Assembly (NCBI RefSeq): GCF_017377745.1
Contig: NZ_JAFVMG010000003.1
Coordinates: 1 to 64,000, forward strand
Source of the DNA: Acetobacter suratthaniensis
GTDB lineage: Bacteria > Pseudomonadota > Alphaproteobacteria > Acetobacterales > Acetobacteraceae
Reading direction: 5' to 3'
Length of the DNA: 64,000 nucleotides
Both the position numbers and the translations under genes were made by a program. Under the pieces are notes generated by a model. The model was given only the letters and a program-made list of their open reading frames with translations. It was not told where the DNA came from and ran no database searches. Position 1 is the first letter of the stretch, and the number at the start of each line of letters is the position of its first letter. Positions 38,396 through 47,452 of the stretch are shown in pieces.

Positions 38396-40207
38396 TCAGG
38401 CCCGCGCCGCATCCTGAATAAAGAAGGTTACATCCGTGCGCCCGTTCCACGCCTCGGCCCGCAGGGTGCCTGCCAGATGCAGCGGCGGGCGGGTGGTGTC
38501 TTCCAGCGTGGGGGTGAGCGGGTTGTCCTCGGCCCGGAATAGCAGAGCCTTCAGCCGGGCATTGTTATCGCCTTTCAGCAAAACCCGCAGGGTGTTTCCG
38601 TCCCGCCCGATCCGGTCGGTGCGGATAACCGTAACATGCGACAGAGCCACAACGGGTTCTGGGTTGCCTGCGCCAAATGGGGCAAGGCTGGCCATGTCCT
38701 GTGCCAGTTCCACGGTTGCCCCTGCAACAGACACCACGGCATCGAGCATCAGATCTACCCTGTCGGGCAGGGTGGCGGCATCGGGCAGGCGTGTATCCAG
38801 AAAAGTGTGAAATGCCTCAAGCTGATCGGCTTCGAGCGAAAAACCGGCTGCCATGGCGTGGCCACCGCCTGTTTTCAGCAGGCCTGCCTGCCGGGCCGCG
38901 ATAATGACCGTGCCAAGGTCAAGGCCGGTAACAGACCGCCCGGAGCCTTTGATGGTGCCATCTTCCTGCTCCGCACCCACCAGTGCCGGGCGGTTGAACT
39001 GTTCCTTGATCCGGCCCGCCACAATGCCGACAACGCCGGGGTGCCAGTCCTTGCCCGCCAGCAGAATAACCCCGCGCCCGGCCTCTTTCTGGGCGGCGGC
39101 CTGCTGCATGGCGCGGTCAAGAATTTCAGCTTCAACCCCCTGCCTGCGGCGGTTTACGGCATCGAGCCGTTCGGCCATCTGGCGCGCTTCCAGCGGGTCG
39201 GCGCAGCGGAGCAGGCGCAGGCCCAGTGCGGCCTCGGCTATGCGTCCACCCGCGTTGATCCGTGGTCCGATGGCAAACCCGCATGAGGAGGCATCCGGGG
39301 CTTTGGTCACACCCGCAATGTCCAGCAGGGCGGCAATGCCAATACGCTGGCGGCGGCCCATGACTTCCAGCCCGTTGGCCACAAAAACACGGTTCAGCCC
39401 GTGCAAGGGCATGACATCGCAGACCGTGGCCAGAGCGACCAGATCGAGCAGCGGGCGCAGATCGGGTTCGGGGCGGGTATCAAACCAGCCTGCCGCGCGC
39501 AGGGTGCGCCGGGTGGCGACTGTAGCCAGAAAGCTCAGGGCAGCAGCGCAGATATGCCCAAGGCCCGAGCGGCAGTCTGGCCGGTTGGGGTTGACCGTTG
39601 CCAGAATGGCAGGCAGCGCGTCTTCCGATTTGTGGTGGTCGAGGACGATCACATCGGCCTGTGCGCTCAGGGGATTGAGCACATCGGCTGAGGCCGTGCC
39701 GCAATCCACGCATACAAGCACCTTGGCTCCCTGTGCCACCAGCGTTTCGAGTGCTGGCTGGTTGGGGCCGTAACCTTCGGTCATCCGGTCGGGAATATGG
39801 GTTACGACCGTGCAGCCCTGTTCTTCCAGAAAAGCTGCCAGAACAGCGCTGGCACATGCGCCATCGACATCGTAATCGCCAAAAATGCCGACACATTCGC
39901 CAGCCTGCACGGCGCGGGCCAGACGCTCGGCCGCGCGATCCATGTCCACCAGACAGGACGGGTCGGGCAGGGCGCTCAGCCGGGGTTTGAGGTAATGGGC
40001 GGCCTGTTCGGGGGTAATGCCGCGCAGGGCCAGCAGGCGGCCTGCAATATCGCTGATGCCAAGCTGCTGCGCCAGTGCTGCCCCGGCCCGCGCCACGGCA
40101 GGATTTTCCGCAGCGCCACGCCACGCCCAGCGTCTGCCACCCAGACTGTTTTCCACCCCCAGCACGGCAGGGGGCAGGGGAGCGAGCGAGAGCGTGGTGT
40201 CAGGCAT
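38396..40207 (-). CDS. recJ: Single-stranded-DNA-specific exonuclease RecJ
   Basis: The 603-residue DHH/DHHA1-family 5'-3' exonuclease works in recombination and repair. The metal motifs are present: FGDYDVDGACASA, VCVDCGTAS, VLDHHKSED and LALATVCDVMPL. The DHHA1 part has GVVGIVAGRIKEQFNRP, KGSGRSV and KTGGGHAMAAGFSL, and an OB-fold lies at the C-terminus. It begins 5 bases after the glpX stop and is the last gene of the aminotransferase-hom-glpX-recJ run. Confidence 0.95.
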   Translation of the reverse strand: MPDTTLSLAPLPPAVLGVENSLGGRRWAWRGAAENPAVARAGAALAQQLGISDIAGRLLALRGITPEQAAHYLKPRLSALPDPSCLVDMDRAAERLARAVQAGECVGIFGDYDVDGACASAVLAAFLEEQGCTVVTHIPDRMTEGYGPNQPALETLVAQGAKVLVCVDCGTASADVLNPLSAQADVIVLDHHKSEDALPAILATVNPNRPDCRSGLGHICAAALSFLATVATRRTLRAAGWFDTRPEPDLRPLLDLVALATVCDVMPLHGLNRVFVANGLEVMGRRQRIGIAALLDIAGVTKAPDASSCGFAIGPRINAGGRIAEAALGLRLLRCADPLEARQMAERLDAVNRRRQGVEAEILDRAMQQAAAQKEAGRGVILLAGKDWHPGVVGIVAGRIKEQFNRPALVGAEQEDGTIKGSGRSVTGLDLGTVIIAARQAGLLKTGGGHAMAAGFSLEADQLEAFHTFLDTRLPDAATLPDRVDLMLDAVVSVAGATVELAQDMASLAPFGAGNPEPVVALSHVTVIRTDRIGRDGNTLRVLLKGDNNARLKALLFRAEDNPLTPTLEDTTRPPLHLAGTLRAEAWNGRTDVTFFIQDAARA

Positions 40208-40212
40208 GGGGT

Positions 40213-41196
40213 TTACTGTGCAGGCCAGACTTTGGTGTTGAGGTTGTGGTGGGCTTCGATAAAGCGCGATGTGCCCGAGCTTGAACGCATGACCAGCGAA
40301 TGCGTGACAACCTGATGCGGGTAGAACCGCACCCCGCGCAGCAGCGCACCGGTGGTAACACCCGTGGCCGAGAACAGCACCGGGCCAGCGGCCATGTCAT
40401 GCAGGCCCAGCTTACGTGCGGGGTCTTTGCCGGGGTTCATTTTCGCGGCGCGGGCGCGCTGTTCGTCGTCCTCGAACACCAGACGGCCCTGCATCTGGCC
40501 ATTGGCGCAGCGTACGGCAGCGGCGGTCAGCACACCTTCTGGCGCCCCGCCGGAGCCAACGTAAATATCCACGCCGCTGTCTTCCAGGCAGGTGGCGATC
40601 CCGCCTGCTACATCGCCATCAGTCAGCAGGCGCACGCGCGCACCGGCTTCACGCGCATGGGCGATCATGTCGGCATGGCGGTCGCGTTCGAGCGTACACA
40701 GTACCAGGTCCTGCACATCGCGGTCTTTGGCGCGGGCGAGGTTTTTGAGGTTGGTTTCGATGCTGGCATCCAGATCCACCACGCCTTCGGGCAGGCCCGA
40801 ACCAACGACGATCTTGTCCATGTAGATGTCAGGCGCATGCAGGAAATTGCCGCGCTCGGCGAGAGCGACAACGGTAATGGCGTTGGGCATGTCCTTGGCG
40901 CACAGGTTGGTGCCTTCGAGCGGGTCTACGGCAATATCCATGGCGGGGCCGCCTGCGCCGACCTGCTCGCCGATATACAGCATGGGGGCTTCGTCCATTT
41001 CCCCTTCGCCGATCACGACTGTGCCGTTGATGGCAACGGTATCAAAGGCGGCGCGCATGGCTTCCACGGCGGCGCCATCAGCATCGTTCTTGCGGCCACG
41101 CCCCGTCCAGCGTGAAGAGGCCAGTGCTGCGGCCTCGGTCACACGCACCAGTTCAAGGGCGAGGTTACGGTCAGAAATAATGGGGAAAGCGGGCAT
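40213..41196 (-). CDS. glpX: Class II fructose-1,6-bisphosphatase GlpX
   Basis: The 327-residue metal-dependent phosphatase converts fructose 1,6-bisphosphate to fructose 6-phosphate for gluconeogenesis. Typical GlpX landmarks are RNLALELVRVTEAAALASSRW, GRGRKNDADGAAVEAMR, VVIGEGEMDEAPMLYIGEQVG and AVDPLEGTNLCAKD, followed by VGSGGAPEGVLTAAA. The start at 41196 is chosen over 41226 because it gives the usual N-terminus. It lies between hom and recJ, as in other alphaproteobacteria. Confidence 0.95.
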   Translation of the reverse strand: MPAFPIISDRNLALELVRVTEAAALASSRWTGRGRKNDADGAAVEAMRAAFDTVAINGTVVIGEGEMDEAPMLYIGEQVGAGGPAMDIAVDPLEGTNLCAKDMPNAITVVALAERGNFLHAPDIYMDKIVVGSGLPEGVVDLDASIETNLKNLARAKDRDVQDLVLCTLERDRHADMIAHAREAGARVRLLTDGDVAGGIATCLEDSGVDIYVGSGGAPEGVLTAAAVRCANGQMQGRLVFEDDEQRARAAKMNPGKDPARKLGLHDMAAGPVLFSATGVTTGALLRGVRFYPHQVVTHSLVMRSSSGTSRFIEAHHNLNTKVWPAQ

Positions 41197-41267
41197 GGAA
41201 TGAGGGCTCCTGCTGTGGTGCGGCAAACGCGGTCCGGCGGTGGGGTGGGCCTGCCGGGTGTTCAGGT

Positions 41268-41290
41268 GGCCCCGGCATTATGCCGGGGCC
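41268..41290 (-). other. Strong hairpin between hom and glpX
   Basis: GGCCCCGGCAT and ATGCCGGGGCC are perfect 11-base arms with a single T between them. It is located in the 123-base gap after the hom stop and before the glpX start. There is no U tract. It could be a pause site, an mRNA-processing boundary or a stabilising stem that sets different levels for hom and glpX. Confidence 0.5.
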
Positions 41291-41319
41291 GGGGTGGGCC
41301 TGTTATGGCCCGGTCATGT

Positions 41320-42639
41320 TCAGGCTGCTTCGATCCTGATCATGACGGGGGTATCCGTTACGGCGCTGAGCGCACCGATACGCGCCAGTGCGTCCTGCAT
41401 GGCGGCCTCGGATGTCTGATGCGTAACCAGAACCAGCGGCACATGCGGGGCGGATTCGCTTTCCGCCGGGTGTTGCAGCATGCTGCGTAGCGATACGCCG
41501 CAGTCGCGGAGCACGGCGGTAATATCGGCAATCACGCCGGGGCGGTCTTCCACGCGCAGGCGCAGGTAAAACGCACCCTGCCCGCTGGTGATGGGCTGGG
41601 CGCGCAGCACGGTATCGGCGGCCTCATCAGCCTGCACACCCCATACTGGCATGGTCTGCCCGCGGGCGATGTCCACCAGATCCGCCGTAACGGCGCTGGC
41701 TGTCGGGCCTGCGCCCGCACCGCGTCCTTCAATCATGATCCGGCCGACAAACTCGCCTTCGGCCACCACGGCGTTGAACACGCCATTGACCTGTGCGAGC
41801 GGCGACTGCTGCGGCACCAGACAGGGCGTTACCCGTGCGTGCAGACCCTGCTCGGTCATGCGCGCAAGGCCCAGCAGCTTGATGCTGTAGCCCAGAGCGC
41901 GGGCAAAGTTCTGGTCGGCGGCATCGACATGGCGGATGCCTTCCACATGCACGGAGCTGAAATCGACCGGGCGACCAAAGGCCAGACCAGCCAGAATGGT
42001 CAGCTTGTGGGCGGCATCCAGCCCGTCAATGTCGGTGGAAGGATCGGCCTCGGCATAGCCCAGCTCCTGTGCGTCTTTCAGCACGGAGGCAAAAGCCTGC
42101 CCGGTTTCACGCATGACGGTCAGGATATAATTGCAGGTGCCGTTCAGGATACCGCCCACGCGGGTCAGCCGGTCGGCGGCCAGCCCTTCGCGCACGGTCT
42201 TGATGGCGGGAATGCCGCCTGCCACAGCCGCTTCAAACAGCAGCGGCGCGTTATGCTCGGTGCTCAGGCGTGCAAGGGCCGGGCCGTGCAGGGCCAGCAG
42301 CGCCTTGTTGGCCGTTACCACCGGCTTGCCTGCTTTCAGCGCGCTTTCCACCACGGCGCGGGCCGTGCCTTCTGCCCCGCCGATCAGTTCCACAACCACA
42401 TCCACGCTAGGGTCGTTTACGAGGTCTTCGGCCCGGTCGTGCCAGTTCAGGCCCGACAGGTCCACCCCACGGTCGCGGGTACGGTCGCGCGCACTGACGG
42501 CAACCACCTCAAGCGGGCGTCCGGCGCGTGCGCGGATCAGATCGGCATTGGCGCGCAGCAGCCGGATGGTGCCCGCGCCAACCGTGCCAAGTCCGGCAAT
42601 GCCAAGGCGCAGGGGTGTGGTAGGGGTAGTGGATGTCAC
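41320..42639 (-). CDS. hom: Homoserine dehydrogenase
   Basis: The 439-residue enzyme reduces aspartate semialdehyde to homoserine for Thr and Met synthesis. The NAD(P)-binding motif is GIAGLGTVGAGTIRLL. The catalytic domain has VTANKALLALHG, GGILNGTCNYIL and EADPSTDIDGLDAAHKLTILA, with the expected Asp/Lys. A C-terminal ACT domain for Thr feedback (LRVEDRPGVIADITAVLRDCG) is present. GTG at 42639 overlaps the aminotransferase stop (GTGA), so the two are translationally coupled. Confidence 0.96.
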   Translation of the reverse strand: MTSTTPTTPLRLGIAGLGTVGAGTIRLLRANADLIRARAGRPLEVVAVSARDRTRDRGVDLSGLNWHDRAEDLVNDPSVDVVVELIGGAEGTARAVVESALKAGKPVVTANKALLALHGPALARLSTEHNAPLLFEAAVAGGIPAIKTVREGLAADRLTRVGGILNGTCNYILTVMRETGQAFASVLKDAQELGYAEADPSTDIDGLDAAHKLTILAGLAFGRPVDFSSVHVEGIRHVDAADQNFARALGYSIKLLGLARMTEQGLHARVTPCLVPQQSPLAQVNGVFNAVVAEGEFVGRIMIEGRGAGAGPTASAVTADLVDIARGQTMPVWGVQADEAADTVLRAQPITSGQGAFYLRLRVEDRPGVIADITAVLRDCGVSLRSMLQHPAESESAPHVPLVLVTHQTSEAAMQDALARIGALSAVTDTPVMIRIEAA

Positions 42640-43871
42640 GGTGCAGCAGACTCCGGCTTTTTGGCTGAGGAAGGAAGAACAGGCGCACTGATTCCATGTG
42701 CGGACAAAAAGCCCTTGATGGAGCGCAGGGCCTGACGCAGGCGGTGGGGGTTTTCGACCAGACCGATACGGACATGGTCATCGCCATATTCACCAAAACC
42801 GAGGCCGGGGGCCACGGCAACGCCCGCTTCTTCTAAAAGCAGTTTCGAGAAGGCGACACTCCCCATTGCCCGGAAGGGCTCGGGAATGGGCGCCCAGGCG
42901 AACATCGATCCTTCGGGGGAGGGAACGTCCCAGCCTGCGGCATGCAGGCCACGGATCAGGACATCGCGCCGCTCACGGTAGATGTTGCGCAGGTCTGCCA
43001 CGCAGTCCTGCGGGCCGTTCAGCGCGGTTACCGCCGCGACCTGAATGGGAGTGAACGCCCCGTAATCCAGATAGGACTTGATGCGTGTCAGGGCAGAGAT
43101 CAGCCGTTCGTTGCCGGCGGCAAACCCCACGCGCCAGCCAGCCATGGAATAGGTTTTGGACAGGGAGGTGAATTCCACCGCAATGTCCCGCGCACCCGGC
43201 ACCGCCAGAATGGAGGGGGGCACCTTGTCGCCAAAATAGATTTCGGCATAGGCGAGATCGGAGAGAATCCAGATATTCTCGCGCCGCGCGAAAGCCACCA
43301 GTTCCTTGTAGAAATCAAGGTCGGCCAGATAGGCCGTGGGGTTGGACGGGAAGTTGACGATCAGCGCCGTGGGCTTGGGTACGGAGTGGCGCACCGCGCG
43401 GTCGAGTGCGCGCAGCATGTCCTCATCCGGCGTGGCAGGAATGGAGCGCACGCTCGCCCCGGCGATAATGAAGCCAAACTGGTGAATGGGATAGGAGGGG
43501 TTAGGCACCAGAATGGTGTCGCCCGGGCTGGTGATGGCCGATGCCAGATTGGCCAGACCTTCCTTGGAGCCAAGAGTGACAATAACCTCTTTTTCCGGGT
43601 TGAGCGTCACATTGAAGCGGCGCTCATAATACCCGGCCACCGCCTTGCGCAGGCCCGGAATACCCTTGCTGACCGAATAACGGTGCGAGCGCGGGTCGTT
43701 CACGGTTTCGATCAGCTTGGCCACGATATGCGGCGGGGTGGGGGTGTCCGGGTTGCCCATGCCGAGGTCGATAATATCCTCTCCGCGGGCTCGGGCCGCG
43801 GCCTTGGCCTGATTAACCGAGGCAAAGACATAAGGCGGCAGGCGACGGATGCGGTGGAACTCTTCGGTCAT
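42636..43871 (-). CDS. Class I PLP aminotransferase (AlaC/LL-DAP aminotransferase-like)
   Basis: The 411-residue fold-type I aminotransferase has IDLGMGNPDTPTPPHI, the substrate/PLP region GSKEGLANLASAI, NFPSNPTAYLADLDFY and the PLP lysine in SLSKTYSMAGWRVGFAAG. These match alanine transaminase AlaC and the LL-diaminopimelate aminotransferase group; annotation of this neighbourhood varies between the two. The start at 43871 (MTEEFHRIRRLPPYVF) is standard. It is coupled to hom by a GTGA overlap, which fits amino acid metabolism around aspartate. Confidence 0.9.
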   Translation of the reverse strand: MTEEFHRIRRLPPYVFASVNQAKAAARARGEDIIDLGMGNPDTPTPPHIVAKLIETVNDPRSHRYSVSKGIPGLRKAVAGYYERRFNVTLNPEKEVIVTLGSKEGLANLASAITSPGDTILVPNPSYPIHQFGFIIAGASVRSIPATPDEDMLRALDRAVRHSVPKPTALIVNFPSNPTAYLADLDFYKELVAFARRENIWILSDLAYAEIYFGDKVPPSILAVPGARDIAVEFTSLSKTYSMAGWRVGFAAGNERLISALTRIKSYLDYGAFTPIQVAAVTALNGPQDCVADLRNIYRERRDVLIRGLHAAGWDVPSPEGSMFAWAPIPEPFRAMGSVAFSKLLLEEAGVAVAPGLGFGEYGDDHVRIGLVENPHRLRQALRSIKGFLSAHGISAPVLPSSAKKPESAAP

Positions 43872-44014
43872 GGACGTGTGCTGCTCTGGAACTGGAGGGG
43901 AAATGCCCCTGAGTTGCTGCGGGACGGGTATAGTAATCCGCAAAATGGAACAGGCAACTCCCCGTGCGGGAAATCTCTGCCATGGCATGCGAATTTGGCA
44001 TGGGGCCGTGACAT

Positions 44015-44046
44015 GGGCGCGTCTGATCCCTGAAAGTGACGCGCCC
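44015..44046 (-). terminator. Hairpin downstream of the OmpA-like lipoprotein gene
   Basis: GGGCGCGTC (44015-44023) and GACGCGCCC (44038-44046) are perfect 9-base arms around a 14-base loop. It starts about 30 bases after the lipoprotein stop and well before the aminotransferase gene on the same strand. There is no U run, so it may slow rather than end transcription. Confidence 0.45.
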
Positions 44047-44075
44047 GGTGCCGCAGCCCGATGCAGAGGGCGGGA

Positions 44076-45266
44076 TCAGGGCGTGCTGGCGATTTTTGCT
44101 CCCGTGCCAAAGGCATCGCCCCGCACGTGCAGGGCCGAGGCAGGCACGCCGCGCTTGAGCAGCACATGGGCCAGACGCGTGGCGCGCAGAAGGCCCAGCC
44201 GCACCGCATCGGCCTGATCCTGCGCACTCATGGAGGCCGCATTGCCAAAACCACGGATATAGAACGGGCCGTTGGGTGTGCTGCCCAGCAGCTTGTTCAC
44301 CGCATCGTCCTGCCCGGAGGAAAGTTCGTCGGACTGGGGCAGGAAGTGAAAGCCCGTGCCCGGTATGTCGCGCAGGTCATAGGCAGGGAGTGCCGAGGTT
44401 GTGCTTGGCGGGGGGGAGGGGATGGATGCTCCCTCCATGTCAGGCACAGGAGGCGGGGCATCGGGGATGGGGGGAATGAGGTTGGCGGGGAAGGAATCCA
44501 CGCTGTTCTTTTCCGATACCGTGGGCATGGCGACCTCCTGAGCTGCCGGGTCGGCCTTGCCTTTGCCGTGCGGCTTGGTGCCACCGGTTGTTTTTGTGCC
44601 CGGGCTGGGCTTGCTGGGTACACTGGGCTTGCTGGGCACTGGCGGCGGCGGCGGCGGTGGGGCCGTGGCCGCATCCATAATGGCGCCATTAACCCCTTCG
44701 GGCAGGGTGGCTGGCTGGTTGGCCGGCGCGGTATCGGGCTTCTGCTTTGCCGGGGCGCCCTGTGCGGCGGCAGGTGCAGCGGGTGTCGCTGGTGGGGTAG
44801 GGGGAGCAGGTGGGGCAGATGTAGCGGGTGCGGCAGGGGTAGCAGGTGGGGCAGATGCTGCAGGTGCGGCGGAGGGCAGGGGCGGGATAACAGGCAGCAG
44901 GCTGCCATTGGCCGCCATGGTGCGGTAGGTGAGGTTGCGGTTGCTGATAAGCCTGCTGGTCAGTAGGGCGCGGGCCCCGGCTGAAGGCAGGCTTGGTGGT
45001 GTTGTGGGGGTCAGCCCGACATGTGGGTAAGGGGAATACTGCCCGGGTGGTGGCGGGCGCTGCCCTGCCACAACCCCGCCGCGCATACTCTGTAGCAGCT
45101 CCACGGTGCTGTCGGTGAAGCCCCGGTGGTGGCAACCCGTGGTCAGCAACAGGGCCAGCAGGGCCGCTCCGGCGCGCGCAGGCCGTTGTATCAGGCCAGA
45201 GCAGGGGGCGGGTTCGGGGCTGGCTGGCTGGTAGGGGCCATGCGGCTGGGGGCCGGTCTGGGGCAT
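44076..45266 (-). CDS. Pro/Ala-rich OmpA-like lipoprotein
   Basis: The 396-residue protein begins with a long N-terminus and then a lipoprotein signal AGAALLALLLTTGC-HH (Cys near residue 45). A long low-complexity region rich in Pro and Ala follows, including VPSKPS repeats and runs of Pro. The C-terminal ~110 residues (TGFHFLPQSDELSSGQDDAV, then YIRGFGNAAS, QADAVRLGLLRATRLAHVLL and GVPASALHVRGDAFG) resemble an OmpA-type peptidoglycan-binding domain. It probably spans from the outer membrane to the cell wall. It is divergent from the ClpP-family gene. The partner and exact role are unknown. Confidence 0.65.
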   Translation of the reverse strand: MPQTGPQPHGPYQPASPEPAPCSGLIQRPARAGAALLALLLTTGCHHRGFTDSTVELLQSMRGGVVAGQRPPPPGQYSPYPHVGLTPTTPPSLPSAGARALLTSRLISNRNLTYRTMAANGSLLPVIPPLPSAAPAASAPPATPAAPATSAPPAPPTPPATPAAPAAAQGAPAKQKPDTAPANQPATLPEGVNGAIMDAATAPPPPPPPVPSKPSVPSKPSPGTKTTGGTKPHGKGKADPAAQEVAMPTVSEKNSVDSFPANLIPPIPDAPPPVPDMEGASIPSPPPSTTSALPAYDLRDIPGTGFHFLPQSDELSSGQDDAVNKLLGSTPNGPFYIRGFGNAASMSAQDQADAVRLGLLRATRLAHVLLKRGVPASALHVRGDAFGTGAKIASTP

Positions 45267-45394
45267 GGTCGGGCGCGTGCTCCATTGGTAACGCGTGCGG
45301 AAATGGCCCGCACCTTAGCCTTTTACCCCATCCGTGGCGAGACGCTGCGTGATTGCCCCTTGGCAGGCAGGCGACAGCGGCGCAGGATAGGGCC

Positions 45395-46081
45395 ATGAAC
45401 ACAGACACAGAACAATGCGCGGAGACAGCCATGCCGGGTATTTTTTCCCGTGACGCCATCAGACTGGACGACGAACCCGAAAACCCGGAAACCCCGGAAA
45501 AGGAAAACGAGGAAAAGTCTTCCGGCGCACCGCAGGGCGAACTGGAGCACAAGCTCTTCAAGCGGCGGACAGTGCTGATTTTCGGTGGGATCAATGACAA
45601 GATCGCCCGTGACGTAACGGGCCGCCTGCTGGCGCTGGCCGGGGAATCCGACAAGCCCATCAATGTCTATGTCAATTCCCCCGGCGGTCATGTGGAAAGT
45701 GGTGACACGATCCATGACATGATCCGCTTTGTCGATTCGATTGCGCCGGTCAACCTGATCGGTACGGGGTGGGTTGCCTCTGCGGGTGCGCTCATTTTTG
45801 CAGCCGGGCACAAGGATCGTCGATTCTGCCTGCCCAACACGCGTTTTCTGCTGCATCAGCCGATGGGTGGCGTACGTGGGCCTGCAACCGATATCGACAT
45901 CGAAGCCCGCGAAATCCTCAAGATGCGTGAGCGGCTCAACCGTATTTTTGCGGTGGAAACCGGCCATACATACGAAAAGATCGCCAAGGACACCGATCGC
46001 AATTACTGGATGTCCGCTCAGGAAGCGATAGAATACGGTTTAGTGACAAAGATCATTTCCCGCTTTTCCGATCTGCACTAA
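45395..46081 (+). CDS. ClpP-family serine protease with Asn in place of the catalytic Asp
   Basis: The 228-residue ClpP-fold protein has an acidic N-terminal extension ([19 protein letters not shown]) before the core. The nucleophile is Ser129 in [10 protein letters not shown] and the His is His154 in FLLHQPMGG. The third triad position, Asp171 of mature E. coli ClpP in DTERDRF, aligns with Asn203 in [24 protein letters not shown] is the conserved central motif. No clpX or clpA is adjacent, so this is likely a second, specialised ClpP. AGGATAGGG precedes the ATG; Met and GTG upstream in frame are less likely. Confidence 0.88.
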   Translation: MNTDTEQCAETAMPGIFSRDAIRLDDEPENPETPEKENEEKSSGAPQGELEHKLFKRRTVLIFGGINDKIARDVTGRLLALAGESDKPINVYVNSPGGHVESGDTIHDMIRFVDSIAPVNLIGTGWVASAGALIFAAGHKDRRFCLPNTRFLLHQPMGGVRGPATDIDIEAREILKMRERLNRIFAVETGHTYEKIAKDTDRNYWMSAQEAIEYGLVTKIISRFSDLH

Positions 46082-46226
46082 GGCGGAACCAGCGCCGCGC
46101 CATTCCCGCTTTTTAAACGGCGGGGAGGCGCTGCCTGTTTAGGGTCATGAACCTCTCGCGTGGTCCGGCTGCTTCGGGCTGGGCCAGCCTGCCGGGGGTT
46201 CCTCAATAAAAGACAGGTTCCTCACT

Positions 46227-47231
46227 ATGGGTTCTCTGAGCGAGATTTACTCCAAACTCCCCGACAGCATGGACGATCTGCCCCCGCCGCCCAGCGCGGA
46301 AGCGGTCGCGCAGGCGGATTACCGTGCGCGTCATTGGCAAAGCCCTGTTACGGGGCGGCTCAAGCCGGGGTCTGATGCACATAAACGCGCCATGGCTGAG
46401 ATGTTCCGTGACACGTTCAATCCGTATCGGCCCTCCGTAATTGAGTGGCCCAAGCTCGATCCCGAGACGCTGCACAAGATTGTCTCCCTGCCGATCTGGG
46501 ATATTGCCGTACAGACCGAGGGCAAGGCCCGGCTGCGTATGGCGGCCTATGCCGCGCTGGTGAGCGACCCGGATGTAAAGGACGCCATCTCGCGTAATGC
46601 GTGGGAAGAAAACCGGCATAAGGAAGTGCTGGCCAAGATGGTGGCCGCCTATAACATTCCTATGGCTCCCGAACCGCCGTACATCGAGCCGAAGGACCCT
46701 GAGTGGGCTTATCTTGTCACCGGTTTTTCGGAATGTGTGGATAGCTTCTTTGCATTTGGCATGTTTGAACTGGCCAAGCGCTCCGGGTTTTTCCCGCAGG
46801 AGCTGACGGACACGTTCGAGCCGATCATGCAGGAAGAATGTCGCCATATCCTTCTGTTCGCCAACTGGCTGGCCTGGTATCGCGCAACCATGCCCTGGTG
46901 GCGTCGTCCGTATTTCGAACTCAAGGTGTGGGCGGTCTGGGGTTTTCTGGCCTATGAGCGCATCAGCCTTGTCCGCACCGTTGATGACAAGGGTGAGGTG
47001 CATACGCAGGACAACAACTTTACCGTTACGGGCACCAAGGATGTCGCCAATATCGACATTACCCTGCCCGATTTCATGGACTTGTGCCTGCAGGAAGATG
47101 AGCGGCGTTTTTCTGGCTATGATTCCCGCCTGCTCCGCCCGACATCTGCTCCCTTTATCGCGCGTATGCTGCGTGGTGCCGGGCGTTGTTGGGAGTTTGC
47201 CAGCGAAGTGGTGAAAGCCAACCGGCGCTGA
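46227..47231 (+). CDS. Ferritin-like di-iron protein of unknown function
   Basis: The 334-residue, mainly helical protein carries two ExxRH motifs, EENRHKE (about residue 129) and EECRHI (about residue 202), the spacing seen in ferritin-like di-iron carboxylate proteins. FSECVDSFFAFGMFELAKRSGFF lies between them. A hydrophobic WAVWGFLAYER segment follows, which may contact the membrane. Di-iron members of this fold include oxygenases, hydroxylases and desaturases; I cannot assign a substrate. It follows the ClpP-family gene on the same strand after 145 bases and ends before a strong terminator. Confidence 0.65.
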   Translation: MGSLSEIYSKLPDSMDDLPPPPSAEAVAQADYRARHWQSPVTGRLKPGSDAHKRAMAEMFRDTFNPYRPSVIEWPKLDPETLHKIVSLPIWDIAVQTEGKARLRMAAYAALVSDPDVKDAISRNAWEENRHKEVLAKMVAAYNIPMAPEPPYIEPKDPEWAYLVTGFSECVDSFFAFGMFELAKRSGFFPQELTDTFEPIMQEECRHILLFANWLAWYRATMPWWRRPYFELKVWAVWGFLAYERISLVRTVDDKGEVHTQDNNFTVTGTKDVANIDITLPDFMDLCLQEDERRFSGYDSRLLRPTSAPFIARMLRGAGRCWEFASEVVKANRR

Positions 47232-47260
47232 ACAGTTTCAGATTTGTCAGCCAGTAAAAA

Positions 47261-47293
47261 ACGGCCTCTCCAGTGATGGGGAGGCCGTTTTTT
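47261..47293. terminator. Rho-independent terminator, probably bidirectional
   Basis: ACGGCCTCTCC (47261-47271) pairs with GGGGAGGCCGT (47278-47288, one T-G pair) around AGTGAT, followed by a run of T on the plus strand and preceded by a run of A that serves the minus strand. It lies about 30 bases after the di-iron protein gene and could also end transcription of the convergent small secreted-protein gene. Confidence 0.88.
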
Positions 47294-47452
47294 TATACAC
47301 TGGCTCTGGCGGCAGGGCTGCGTGGGCGTGACATAAATCTGTCACTGGCTGTCTGTTCTGCCGTATTTTATTAAGTGATCACGCGCTGGGGTGTCGTGCA
47401 TGGGGTACGGTTTGTAACCATGACGGCAGGCCGTAAAACAGAGGCGGGTTGT

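Noticed and set aside
42942-44033. 363-codon plus-strand frame opposite the aminotransferase
   Set aside because: Shadow of a well-supported PLP enzyme gene.
44600-44900. GC-rich repeats in the lipoprotein gene as a CRISPR or satellite array
   Set aside because: The repeats are irregular and in frame, explained by Pro/Ala codons; there are no uniform repeat-spacer units.
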